64,000 nucleotides of DNA from Sinomicrobium soli (GTDB taxonomy: Bacteria > Bacteroidota > Bacteroidia > Flavobacteriales > Flavobacteriaceae). Every line of letters begins with the position of its first letter. Within the stretch, counting starts at the first letter, position 1. Made by a program: the position numbers and the translations under genes. The stretch spans positions 1-64,000 of the forward strand of contig NZ_QLNV01000002.1 of assembly GCF_003285545.1 (NCBI RefSeq), in the 5' to 3' direction. Shown here one piece after another: positions 1-7,708 of this stretch. Under the pieces are notes generated by a model. The model made no database searches. It was given only the letters and a program-made list of their open reading frames with translations, and had not been told where the DNA came from.

Positions 1-328
1 AACCTGATGCTAAGCTATGTTTTCAAGTCCGTTCGCCCGGAAAATCTCTATAACTAACTATATTTCAAATATTTCAAAGAACTTTTTCAGATTTTAATGG
101 GACAGCAATGATGTTTTTTAATTGATGACCATCCCTTACCGCGATATATTAAAAGTTCAGGACAGTCATTTGCTGCCTATACATAAGCCAGTTTCATGCC
201 ATCCACATAATACATTGTATATCAATCAATTAATTAAAAAAGTAAAAACGAACTTATTCTATTTTATTATAAAATTCTATTATTTTAGAATTTAAAACTA
301 TCTTTACCAAGGTCAAAATGTATAATCG
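1..328. other. AT-rich non-coding leader, no gene seen
   Basis: No convincing reading frame is seen. The last 90 bases before the sigma54-activator gene are very AT-rich and hold an 8-bp inverted repeat (AAATTCTA / TAGAATTT, 272-279 and 286-293, 6-base loop) that could be an operator. A TATCTTTA at 299-306 resembles the Bacteroidota -7 element TAnnTTTG with one mismatch. The first 150 bases may belong to the upstream region of a gene left of the window. Confidence 0.4.
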
Positions 329-2443
329 ATGAGCAATATTACGGATGAATTAGAGTTAAAAGGTTGGTTGATGGACCGACTTCCCTACGAAATGGTCTGG
401 GTCAGGGAAGACAGCCAGATCATATACGCCAATGCCAGGTTTTGTAAGGGAGTAGGCTATAGTCTAAAAGAATGCATGAAACTTAAGGTTTCGGATATCA
501 ATGTTACCGTGACCCCTGAAAGCTGGAAGAATCATTGGGAAGAAGTAATGACGAAGGGCGCCGTCCAATTCAGAGCTGTACATAAAACCAAAAAAGGAAA
601 GTTCTATGAAGTTGAAGTCCATGTACAAAAATTCTCATATAATGGAAATTATTACATCTGCGGAACAACAAATGAATTTTCCGAGTCCAGTTTTTACAAA
701 AACCTGATTGACAATACCCATAGCATAGCCAATGTCGGAGGATGGGAATTGAATCTGCATGACGGCTCTATTTTGGCCACCAATTGTGCACTGGATATTT
801 TAAATGCTGAAAATTCGGAAGAGTTGACCCCGCCTAAGGTCATCTATAAATTTAAAGACAGTGGCAGGTTTAAGTTCTTACTCGGGGAGGTCATCAGAAA
901 AGGGATTGCTTTTGATGAACTGTTCGAAACCAAGGATTCGCCTCCACGTTACATTCGGGCCGTGGCCAAACCTATTTTAAAAGGGGATAAAATTTACAAG
1001 GTCCTGGGAGTTTATCAGGATGTGACCGAGATTAAGCACAAGGAAAATGACGTAACACTCTACAAGACCATCATAGACAACGCCCAGGATTTAATCTATG
1101 TCTATAATGACAAGGGAGATTTGCTTCATTACAGCGAATCGCTGATCGAAAAGCTGGGATTCAGCAAGAAGGAGCTGAATAAGATGAGTATGTTCGATCT
1201 GGATACTTCGGTTACGCGTGAATTTTATAACTCCCATTTTGAAGAACTCAGAGAAAAAGGGTTACATAGATTCGAATGGCTCATTTCCAGGAAGGACGGA
1301 ACCAAATTCCCCGTGGATATTACAGCAAGCCATTTAAAGTATTACGATGAAGATTACAGCTGCGCAGTGGTAAGGGATATTACGGCTAAAAAAATGCGGG
1401 ATCTAAAACTTTATGAAGCCTTAGAAGAAATCAAATCCTTAAAGGAACGTCTCGAAAATGAAAATGAATACTTGCAGGAAGAAATAAGCAATAAAATAAA
1501 CTTTAATAACATAATAGGCCAAAGCCAAGCTTATAAAAGTGTACTTATACAGGTTGACCAGGTGGCTCCTACCGAAGCAACTGTACTGATAACCGGGGAG
1601 TCGGGCACCGGCAAGGAATTACTTGCCCGGGCCATACACAACAGCAGCGGGAGAAAGAACCGCCCGCTCATAAAACTCAACTGTGCCACACTGCCAAAAG
1701 ACCTTATAGAAAGTGAATTGTTCGGCCATAAAAAAGGAGCGTTCACAGGAGCGTTCGCCAATAAGGCAGGTAAATTCACCCTTGCCGATGGTGGAACCAT
1801 TTTCCTGGATGAAATAGGAGAACTGCCCCTGGAATTACAGCCCAAACTCTTAAGAGTATTGCAGGAAGGCGAATATGACGAACTCGGAGGTACAAAGACG
1901 ATTAAAGTCGATGTCCGGATTATTGCAGCAACTAACAGGGATTTAAAGGAGATGATACGGGAAGGCCAGTTCAGGGAAGACCTTTATTACCGCCTGAACG
2001 TATTTCCGATCCACAATATCCCTTTACGGGCCAGAAAAGACGACATTCCCGTATTGGCACAGTTCTTTCTGGAAAAATATTCCGCCAAAGCCGGGAAAGT
2101 ATTCAGACAATTGTCGAAAAGAGCCATTGACAGCCTGGTAAATTATAATTTTCCCGGCAATATCCGGGAACTGGAAAATATGATAGAGCGCGCAGTAATT
2201 ATAGAGAATGGTACTACCCTGAAACCGGGAAACTGGATTCCTGAAAAAGACATCGTATCGGCTACCGGCGACTTTAAATCTTTTGAGGCTGTTCAAAAGG
2301 ATTATATTATCGAAGTGCTCGATCATACCAACTGGCGTGTAAGCGGTCCGAACGGAGCGGCTAAAATTTTAAAGATGAAAGACAAAACCCTGTTTGCCAA
2401 AATGAAACGTTTGGGTATAGAAAAGAAAGTCAGTTTAAAATGA
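329..2443 (+). CDS. PAS-domain sigma54-dependent transcriptional activator
   Basis: Bacterial enhancer-binding protein that would remodel sigma54 RNA polymerase in response to a signal sensed by its N-terminal domains. Residues 1-115, about 120-232 and about 245-350 look like three PAS folds, and a coiled coil (355-392) leads into the AAA+ domain. That domain has Walker A GESGTGKE (423-430), the sigma54-contacting GAFTGA loop (470-475) and Walker B IFLDE (491-495). The C-terminus (about 660-700) is a Fis-type helix-turn-helix. There is no receiver domain, so input is probably a small ligand or redox state bound by PAS. It stands alone: the next gene is convergent, so the target promoters are not evident. 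Family assignment is firm; the signal is unknown. Confidence 0.93.
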   Translation: MSNITDELELKGWLMDRLPYEMVWVREDSQIIYANARFCKGVGYSLKECMKLKVSDINVTVTPESWKNHWEEVMTKGAVQFRAVHKTKKGKFYEVEVHVQKFSYNGNYYICGTTNEFSESSFYKNLIDNTHSIANVGGWELNLHDGSILATNCALDILNAENSEELTPPKVIYKFKDSGRFKFLLGEVIRKGIAFDELFETKDSPPRYIRAVAKPILKGDKIYKVLGVYQDVTEIKHKENDVTLYKTIIDNAQDLIYVYNDKGDLLHYSESLIEKLGFSKKELNKMSMFDLDTSVTREFYNSHFEELREKGLHRFEWLISRKDGTKFPVDITASHLKYYDEDYSCAVVRDITAKKMRDLKLYEALEEIKSLKERLENENEYLQEEISNKINFNNIIGQSQAYKSVLIQVDQVAPTEATVLITGESGTGKELLARAIHNSSGRKNRPLIKLNCATLPKDLIESELFGHKKGAFTGAFANKAGKFTLADGGTIFLDEIGELPLELQPKLLRVLQEGEYDELGGTKTIKVDVRIIAATNRDLKEMIREGQFREDLYYRLNVFPIHNIPLRARKDDIPVLAQFFLEKYSAKAGKVFRQLSKRAIDSLVNYNFPGNIRELENMIERAVIIENGTTLKPGNWIPEKDIVSATGDFKSFEAVQKDYIIEVLDHTNWRVSGPNGAAKILKMKDKTLFAKMKRLGIEKKVSLK

Positions 2444-2509
2444 CAAGAGTTTCTTTTACAGTAATGGTGTAAGATAATAAACCTGTGATATGTTTTCGAG
2501 TGACCAATA

Positions 2510-3016
2510 TTAATCCTTAACCAAATGTAGTTGGATAAAACCATCTTTAACTTTATGTTCTTTATATTTAAATTTTGAATTCAATTCACTGTTATTTCCC
2601 AGAACACCACCTATCCCTGTTATTAAAAGATTGATATTAAAATGAATATCTGTCACCAAATCTTTGTCTATAAAAGCATTAAAAGTATTTGTTCCACCAC
2701 CGACCGCAATTTCATTTATTCCTTTTGCCGAAAGATACTCAATAGCTTCTTCAGGACTCCCAACCACCTTATAATCTTCTGATACATTTGTTTTATTAGA
2801 CAATACTATGATTTTTATCCCGTCAAAAAGTTGCCGAACATCTGGCGGTAAATTCTGAAAATTTTCAAATGTTTTTAATCCTATGACAAGGTTACCAACT
2901 TGTTTTGCAAGCTCGAGATAAAAACTCATCGCTTCAGGAGGCAGATTATGATGAGGATTATCGGATAATAAAACTTTTCCATTGGCCGAAATGTTTGCTA
3001 TTACTGTTACTTTCAT
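2510..3016 (-). CDS. DHFR-like / RibD C-terminal domain reductase
   Basis: A 168-residue protein of the RibD_C/dihydrofolate-reductase-like fold, a family of cytosolic NADPH-dependent reductases whose stand-alone members mostly lack known substrates. The N-terminal strand (MKVTVIANISANGKV), the VIGLKTFENF segment and the AVGGGTNTFNAF glycine-rich loop match the family's cofactor-binding pattern. It is divergent from an HxlR regulator with about 85 bases between the starts, the usual arrangement of an HxlR protein and the reductase gene it controls. Not a housekeeping FolA: the typical FolA N-terminal motif is absent. The family is clear, the substrate unknown. Confidence 0.82.
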   Translation of the reverse strand: MKVTVIANISANGKVLLSDNPHHNLPPEAMSFYLELAKQVGNLVIGLKTFENFQNLPPDVRQLFDGIKIIVLSNKTNVSEDYKVVGSPEEAIEYLSAKGINEIAVGGGTNTFNAFIDKDLVTDIHFNINLLITGIGGVLGNNSELNSKFKYKEHKVKDGFIQLHLVKD

Positions 3017-3039
3017 TATGAATGATTTTTATTTGAATA

Positions 3040-3069
3040 CAAAACTATTGGATATTAGATTTATATTTG
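3040..3069. promoter_or_regulatory. Divergent promoter pair between reductase and HxlR gene
   Basis: Two elements match the Bacteroidota -7 consensus TAnnTTTG: TAGTTTTG on the minus strand (3040-3047), about 24 bases before the reductase start, and TATATTTG on the plus strand (3062-3069), about 31 bases before the HxlR start. No well-spaced -33 TTG is obvious for either. Their closeness means that one bound HxlR dimer could cover both promoters. Confidence 0.5.
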
Positions 3070-3100
3070 CTATTCATTACCTTTAAGAAAGTAACTATCT

Positions 3101-3445
3101 ATGAGCAAAAAAAATGATATAAACAAAGAAAAAATACTGGCTATAAAAGATGCTCTCGAACTTTTGAGTGGCAAGTGGAAATTTTGTATTTTACACAACC
3201 TACACCATTATAAAACCATGAGATTCAAAGATTTACAGGAAAAATCTGTAGGCATCACCCCAAAAGTCCTGTCAAAAGAGTTACAGGAATTAGAAGACAA
3301 TTTACTGATCATAAGAACTGTCAACAATACAAAACCAGTTACTGTAACTTATACACCCACTAAATACGTTGAGGAAATTTATCCGGTGATTGATGCTTTG
3401 CTTAATTTTGGTTTGAAGCATCGAAAAAAAATAAAAGAAAAGTAA
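3101..3445 (+). CDS. HxlR-family transcriptional regulator
   Basis: Winged-helix DNA-binding protein of the HxlR (YodB/HypR) family, 114 residues, the normal length. The family pattern is visible: LLSGKWKFCILHNL (about 21-34), RFKDLQ (41-46), GITPKVLSKELQELE (51-65) forming the recognition helix, and a beta-wing ending in a TPTKY-type motif. A single cysteine near residue 29 sits at the position used for thiol sensing in several HxlR proteins, so redox or electrophile response is possible. It probably controls itself and the divergent reductase. No other gene follows on this strand. Confidence 0.9.
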   Translation: MSKKNDINKEKILAIKDALELLSGKWKFCILHNLHHYKTMRFKDLQEKSVGITPKVLSKELQELEDNLLIIRTVNNTKPVTVTYTPTKYVEEIYPVIDALLNFGLKHRKKIKEK

Positions 3446-3471
3446 TTTGAAAATCGTGCTGAATTAAATTA

Positions 3472-3789
3472 TCAATCAACAATACCGTCCATCCATTTCA
3501 TAAAGTCAGGAACGCGTACTCGACTTACCAGCACTTCAGACGGACATTCAGGCAAAAAGGAAAGTTTTAAACGGCTGTTGAAATATCTGGCAATATTTTC
3601 TATGGCTTTTACATTACCGATGCAGTTGCGAGACACACGGAAAAACAGGCGATTATCCAGCTGTTGTTCTAACCGGTCTAACGTAGAATTAATAATATAA
3701 CGCTTATTTTGAAAAGTATGTAGAAAAACAACTCCTCCCTCACTGTAAAAATGGGCTATATCAATAGTTTCTATATATTCTTTTTTTAC
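3472..3789 (-). pseudogene. LytTR DNA-binding domain remnant
   Basis: An open frame of 105 codons encodes a LytTR DNA-binding domain. Recognisable segments include KKEYIETIDIAHFYSEGG, YIINSTLDRLEQQL, FFRVSRNCIGN and the C-terminal basic strand before a TGA stop. The frame begins directly after an in-frame TGA, has no start codon, and no receiver domain is encoded upstream, so this is the 3' fragment of a LytTR response regulator. The nearby intact LytTR regulator suggests a degenerate relative or an old duplicate, but the two are not closely similar by eye. Confidence 0.7.
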
Positions 3790-3912
3790 TCACCATGTGA
3801 GATTTAAAATACTCCGACCCTGTCCAGGGTTTACGGGGAGATTTGTGTCGAAAAGCTCTTTTTCGGATTTTCCGGTTTATCCCCGGAGATAAAACCCCGG
3901 GGAGAGCTGAGT

Positions 3913-4356
3913 TTATAGATTTCTGAAATTTTCTTTTTTCCGAAAGACCATATTTATTCTGAATTTTGCATTACTTCCTGTTACCTGGATATCATTTCCT
4001 CCTCCGACACCTATTGTTCCCGAAGAGGCATTATACGCGTCTACATAATCGAATCCTAATGTAGACATGGCATTCAGTAAATCCGTCTGATTCCGTATTT
4101 GAAGGTTATTCCTTTTTTGGAGTAATTTTTCCAGGCCCTCCAGGACTTCTTCATACTGTGATTTTTTACTTTCAATGCTTATGTTCATCCCTCCCAAAAA
4201 CTTTGTATTTTCTGAAGTAACAACTACATATTCCGGAAGTTGCCGGATGTTTACAGACGAGGAATTGTCTACATTCAATTCTTGTGCAGACAAGCAAAAC
4301 GTTCCGGATACGACCATTAAAATTAATGCGATTACATTTTTTGTCATTGTTTTCAT
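3913..4356 (-). CDS. Secreted protein of unknown function
   Basis: A 147-residue protein with a clear N-terminal signal peptide (KNVIALILMVVSGTFCLSA, cleavage near AQE), so periplasmic or outer-membrane associated. The mature part has a conserved-looking helix (YEEVLEGLEKLLQKRNN) and a glycine-rich stretch (IGVGGGND) before a basic C-terminus. I do not recognise the family. It reads in the same direction as the small membrane protein and the beta-barrel upstream of it, and the three could be co-transcribed, though the gaps are 60-90 bases. Confidence 0.65.
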   Translation of the reverse strand: MKTMTKNVIALILMVVSGTFCLSAQELNVDNSSSVNIRQLPEYVVVTSENTKFLGGMNISIESKKSQYEEVLEGLEKLLQKRNNLQIRNQTDLLNAMSTLGFDYVDAYNASSGTIGVGGGNDIQVTGSNAKFRINMVFRKKENFRNL

Positions 4357-4447
4357 TTTATGTTAATTTATGGTTTAAGACTTTAATCGCACGGTGCTGT
4401 CTGTGCGAATACTACAATATTTTGAAAAAACAATTAATACTTGTCGC

Positions 4448-4615
4448 TTATATGATATCAAAGAAACATATAGCATTCCCAACTGAAATGCAGCTTGCCC
4501 CGGACAAAAATGACAGGACGAGCATTACCGAAAGTAATAAGAGTAATAGTATAGCTATTTCCAGTAGGTCGCATAACAGGTCAAGGGTTTTGATAAGCTT
4601 TTGTTTTTTCATCAT
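4448..4615 (-). CDS. Small single-pass membrane protein (55 aa)
   Basis: Short reading frame with tandem ATG starts (MMKKQKLIK). A basic N-terminus and an amphipathic stretch (TLDLLCDLLEIA) precede a strongly hydrophobic helix (ILLLLLLSVMLVLSFL) and a short cysteine-containing tail ending CFFDII. Basic residues before the helix predict the N-terminus inside and the tail in the periplasm. It lies between two minus-strand genes of secreted proteins. No function is recognised. A real gene is supported by the clean topology and fitting position, but coding potential was judged by eye only. Confidence 0.45.
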   Translation of the reverse strand: MMKKQKLIKTLDLLCDLLEIAILLLLLLSVMLVLSFLSGASCISVGNAICFFDII

Positions 4616-4676
4616 GCATGTTTTAGGAAAAAATCAAGTTTAAAATAAACCGGGAGGAATCTCATTCCAGAATCGG

Positions 4677-5246
4677 TCAAAAAACTCTTAGGGCGAGCCC
4701 CAGCTGTATTTGGCGACTTTTCACTTCTTTGCCAAACTGCCCGATATCGGAGAATCCCCAGATATAACGACCGTAAATGATAATGGGAAAAAGGTTTAGT
4801 TCGGCTCCAAGGACTGCTGAAAAATCGGTATCCTTAAACAGCTTTTTTCCGTTTTCCAGAACACCGTGGTCATGATTAGCCAGGAAACTAAACTGAGGCC
4901 CCCCGCTTATGGTTAAAACCCCACTTGAATTAAGCCTTAATAAAACTGGAACACTAATGTAATTGAGCGTCTTGTCTTTGTCGAAGGCGTCTTGAATAAT
5001 GTCTTTATAGCTATCACTGATTTCGGTATTTGTTTGACTAAAAAGAATTTCTGTTTGTAAGCCGATAAAATCAGTAATGTCGTAATAAGCAAAACCTCCG
5101 AGCTGATAGCCCAGTTTATAGCTGTCACTGAAAGACTGACCATCCAGTTTGGTAAGATTGGCACCTGCTTTTGCGCCGAGATGAAATTGGGCCTGCCCGG
5201 TATAACCTGTTAAAAAAAGGATCAAAATAAAAAAAATCTTCCTCAT
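4677..5246 (-). CDS. Outer-membrane beta-barrel protein (porin-family, PF13568-like)
   Basis: A 189-residue protein with a signal peptide (MRKIFFILILFLTGYTGQA) followed at once by FHLGAKAGANLTKLDG, the usual first strand of small Bacteroidota barrels. Alternating strands such as YQLGGFAYYDI and IGLQTEILFSQ follow, and it ends RQIQLGLALRVF, a C-terminal beta-signal with terminal aromatic. This size fits an eight-stranded barrel. Function within the family is mostly unknown. It reads away from the two-component system, across a 373-base gap. Confidence 0.82.
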   Translation of the reverse strand: MRKIFFILILFLTGYTGQAQFHLGAKAGANLTKLDGQSFSDSYKLGYQLGGFAYYDITDFIGLQTEILFSQTNTEISDSYKDIIQDAFDKDKTLNYISVPVLLRLNSSGVLTISGGPQFSFLANHDHGVLENGKKLFKDTDFSAVLGAELNLFPIIIYGRYIWGFSDIGQFGKEVKSRQIQLGLALRVF

Positions 5247-5498
5247 ATCTTAAAGTTGAATTGGGAGCGAAATTATAAAAACCGGCAGGTCACGATCCGT
5301 TTTATATACCAACCTGTTGTTTTAATAGACAAAGACATCCCGGAACAAGAGCAGCTGCAATGCGAGTTAACTGGAAATTACGGCATATATTGATCAGGTT
5401 TTCAGATCCTTTTCCGAATCTGTAAGATGCCATGTATCCAAATCCCGGTCCGGAAAGAAACCCGATAGTTTTTTGTCAAGTGAGAAGGAGTACGTAAT

Positions 5499-5530
5499 TA
5501 AAGTGGTTTTTAGGGAAAGCTACCACTTTA
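5499..5530. promoter_or_regulatory. Inverted repeat upstream of the two-component operon
   Basis: TAAAGTGGT (5499-5507) and its exact complement ACCACTTTA (5522-5530) are separated by 14 bases, with about two helical turns between arm centres. The repeat lies about 45 bases upstream of the likely -7 element of the histidine-kinase gene, a fitting place for an activator or autoregulatory site. A terminator is unlikely because the spacer is long and no T-run follows. Confidence 0.4.
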
Positions 5531-5574
5531 TAAAGTAATTTGGTATAGTTTTAAAGAACTTTCGTATATAAGTA

Positions 5575-5582
5575 TAACTTTG
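5575..5582 (+). promoter_or_regulatory. Bacteroidota -7 element (TAACTTTG)
   Basis: Exact match to TAnnTTTG, 37 bases before the kinase start. A TTTG at 5539-5542 lies farther upstream than the usual -33 position, so recognition may depend on an activator. The same octamer occurs before the thioredoxin-like lipoprotein gene near 33.4 kb. Confidence 0.5.
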
Positions 5583-5619
5583 TTAGTGATAAATACGGTT
5601 TTTTGAGCATAAAAAATAT

Positions 5620-6663
5620 ATGAAAAATGCTGATTTAAAAGAAGATACCCTGGAGTTGTACCTTGTCAAAATCCTTATTCAAAACAAGTATAGAATTTAC
5701 AGGCATTTGATCGGGGTCGTGTTTTTGTTTTTAATGTTCATCAGCCTGCAGTCCATAGAAGAATATAATATATACAGACTGGGCATATCACTACTTATTA
5801 TCCTGGGTGTTTTTTATACGAACATATATGTTTTGCTTCCCGCTTTACTTTATAGAAAAAAGTATTTTAAATATCTGGTATCCGTTGTACTGCTGTTATT
5901 GACAAGCCTGGTCGTTTCAGAAATTATAGACGTCTTTTTCGTAGATCCGGATGCACCTCAACCTCAACTATCGTTTTTATTTATATTTCTGGCTTATACC
6001 GTGTTACTCTCTCCTTTCATTTTTGTCTCTACCGGGATAAAAATATTCCAGAAGTGGATAAAATATGATAACAGGATGAAGGAACTGGAAAAAAACACGG
6101 TGGAAATGGAATTGAAGGCATTGAGAAATCAGATTAACCCGCACTTCATATTCAATACGCTTAATAATTTGAATTACATGATCATGAAGGACCAGGAAAA
6201 AGCATCGGTAATACTTTCGAAGTTGTCTGGTTTTTTAAGCCATCACCTACATGAAAACCATCAAAAATATATTTCATTAGCATCGGAAATCAGGTTTATT
6301 CATGATCATCTCGATCTGGAGAGTATCCGAAGAGATTATTTTACTTTTGAAGTTACCCCCCCAAAGGAAACTGACATAGAGATTCCTACAAATATTTTCT
6401 CCGTATTTGTCGAAAATGCGATCAAGCACAGCCTTGACCCCGATGTAGCGTCTTATGTGCGTGTCTCATTTGAGAAAACCGGAGATATGTTAGTTTTTAA
6501 TTGCATTAACACAAAATCATCCAATCTGCCCGTAAAGAATCATAAAGGAGTGGGACTAAAGAATGTGAAAAGGAGATTGGAGTTGATTTATTTAGACCAT
6601 TACACCTTGAAGACAACCAACTCCGAACATATATATAGTGTAGAATTAACTTTCCCGGTATGA
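5620..6663 (+). CDS. LytS/YehU-type membrane sensor histidine kinase
   Basis: A 347-residue kinase with four predicted membrane helices (about 30-45, 56-76, 85-105, 118-140), a short coiled coil (150-168), and the His_kinase (PF06580) box LRNQINPHFIFNTLNN with phospho-accepting His175. The ATP-binding half contains NIFSVFVENAIKHSL (N-box) and a glycine motif near KGVGLKNVKRRLEL. There is no periplasmic sensor domain of size, so sensing is within or near the membrane. Its stop overlaps the start of the response-regulator gene by four bases (ATGA), so translation is coupled. Confidence 0.92.
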   Translation: MKNADLKEDTLELYLVKILIQNKYRIYRHLIGVVFLFLMFISLQSIEEYNIYRLGISLLIILGVFYTNIYVLLPALLYRKKYFKYLVSVVLLLLTSLVVSEIIDVFFVDPDAPQPQLSFLFIFLAYTVLLSPFIFVSTGIKIFQKWIKYDNRMKELEKNTVEMELKALRNQINPHFIFNTLNNLNYMIMKDQEKASVILSKLSGFLSHHLHENHQKYISLASEIRFIHDHLDLESIRRDYFTFEVTPPKETDIEIPTNIFSVFVENAIKHSLDPDVASYVRVSFEKTGDMLVFNCINTKSSNLPVKNHKGVGLKNVKRRLELIYLDHYTLKTTNSEHIYSVELTFPV

Positions 6664-7367
6664 ATTGTATTGTTGTAGATGATGAGCCCATGGCAAGAGA
6701 AGTAATCAAGGGGCTTATTGAAAACAGGTCAGAGTTAAAATTTATCAAGGATTTTAGCAGTGCCTTCAGGGCAAAGGAATTCCTGGAACACCACGATGTA
6801 GATCTCATATTTCTCGATATCGAAATGGCTGGTTTGAACGGATTAAAGTTTGCGCAAAGTGTTCCGGATCATACATTTATCATTTTTACCACGGCATACA
6901 GAGACTACGCGGTTGAAAGCTATGCTTTAAATGCCGTAGACTATTTGTTAAAACCGATATTTGCCGAACGTTTTGAGAAAGCCGTGAACAAGGCCCTTTC
7001 CTTATATAAATTGCTGTTGAGAAAAGATACCGATACCTCAGGGAAAAAAAGAAATTTTTTATTTGTCAAAGCAGACCGAAAGTATTATAAAATAGTATTT
7101 GATAAAATACTATTTATCCGGGGGATGAAAGATTATTCGATTATATATAGCGGTACGGAGAAAATTATAACGCTGCTAAATTTAAAGACCCTGCATAAGC
7201 AATTACCCGATGAAAAATTTTTAAGGGTGAGTAAATCACATATTATCAACGAGGCAGCTGTTGATGCTTTTGACAACAAAACCATTTATATCCGCGAGTA
7301 TGAGATCCCTATTGGCAAAGTCTACCAGGATGATTTTTATAAATATTATATAGACAAAGAGATCTGA
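6660..7367 (+). CDS. LytTR-family response regulator
   Basis: A 235-residue partner of the preceding kinase. The receiver domain shows the acidic pair Asp7/Asp8 (VVDDEP), phospho-acceptor Asp53 in FLDIEMAGLNG, the TT switch (77-78) and Lys98 in LLKPI. The LytTR DNA-binding domain runs from about residue 135 to the end, with FLRVSKSHIIN as its characteristic central segment. LytTR proteins normally bind pairs of direct repeats near promoters. The target genes are not evident here. The 3' side is followed by a gene remnant and an insertion sequence. Confidence 0.93.
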   Translation: MNCIVVDDEPMAREVIKGLIENRSELKFIKDFSSAFRAKEFLEHHDVDLIFLDIEMAGLNGLKFAQSVPDHTFIIFTTAYRDYAVESYALNAVDYLLKPIFAERFEKAVNKALSLYKLLLRKDTDTSGKKRNFLFVKADRKYYKIVFDKILFIRGMKDYSIIYSGTEKIITLLNLKTLHKQLPDEKFLRVSKSHIINEAAVDAFDNKTIYIREYEIPIGKVYQDDFYKYYIDKEI

Positions 7368-7462
7368 ATTTATATTTGACGGCGAGTGGTTAGGATGATA
7401 TTCAATGACTTTTGTGATTTTTTTTTAATAACGGTTTTTGAATAAAAAAAAGAAAATGCCGC

Positions 7463-7555
7463 CTAATATGCTCCAAATTGATGACCTTGGGATGAGATAT
7501 TGAGTACTCTTGCTCCATTGGCCTTTTTTAAGGTCTCCCACAATCCTTGGGTAAG
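7463..7555 (-). pseudogene. Short-chain dehydrogenase (SDR) remnant cut by IS21
   Basis: Thirty codons ending in TAG encode LTQGLWETLKKANGARVLN followed by ISSQGHQFGAY. This matches the segment of classical SDR oxidoreductases that carries the conserved NxSS strand with the catalytic-site serine. The cofactor-binding N-terminus is missing because the frame enters the left end of the insertion sequence. The YxxxK part is also missing, since a stop occurs where it should follow. It is clearly a non-functional fragment. The family call rests on a short stretch but the pattern is distinctive. Confidence 0.55.
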
Positions 7556-7562
7556 TGCAAAA

Positions 7563-7655
7563 AACGGATATAGTATACCACTAAAAACGGGTTAAAGTGA
7601 GCATAGCACAGCGGGTGAAACTGAGCCACCTAAAACGGATGAAAGTGAACCACTA
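7563..7655 (+). repeat. Left-end multiple transposase-binding repeats of IS21 element
   Basis: Four degenerate copies of a unit of the form AACGGRTAAAGTGARCCACTA follow one another, their CGG cores at 7565, 7588, 7612 and 7636 (23, 24 and 24 bp apart). Regular spacing near two helical turns puts all sites on one face of the DNA, as expected for cooperative IstA binding. The second and third copies deviate most (AACGGGTTAAAGTGAGCA; AGCGGGTGAAACTGAGCC). Confidence 0.7.
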
Positions 7656-7708
7656 AAAATCGATTCTATTTGAAGTGTGCGCAATAGTCTTTTTTTGTCA
7701 AAAAGATT

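Larger units (their letters stand above)
5247..5619. other. Intergenic region between divergent barrel gene and lytS-type kinase
   Basis: No coding sequence is seen. The right half holds the control elements of the two-component operon listed separately: an inverted repeat at 5499-5530 and a TAnnTTTG element at 5575-5582. The left 200 bases show no recognisable feature. Confidence 0.5.

Noticed and set aside
158-173. Possible sigma54 promoter (GG at 160-161 and GC at 172-173 with correct 12-base step) upstream of the sigma54 activator gene
   Set aside because: Only the GG/GC dinucleotides and TTGC fit; the TGGCAC half is poor and it lies about 150 bases from the gene, so chance is likely.
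2453-2509. Search for a terminator between the convergent sigma54 activator and reductase genes
   Set aside because: No stem with T-run was seen; the short gap shows nothing beyond AT-rich sequence.
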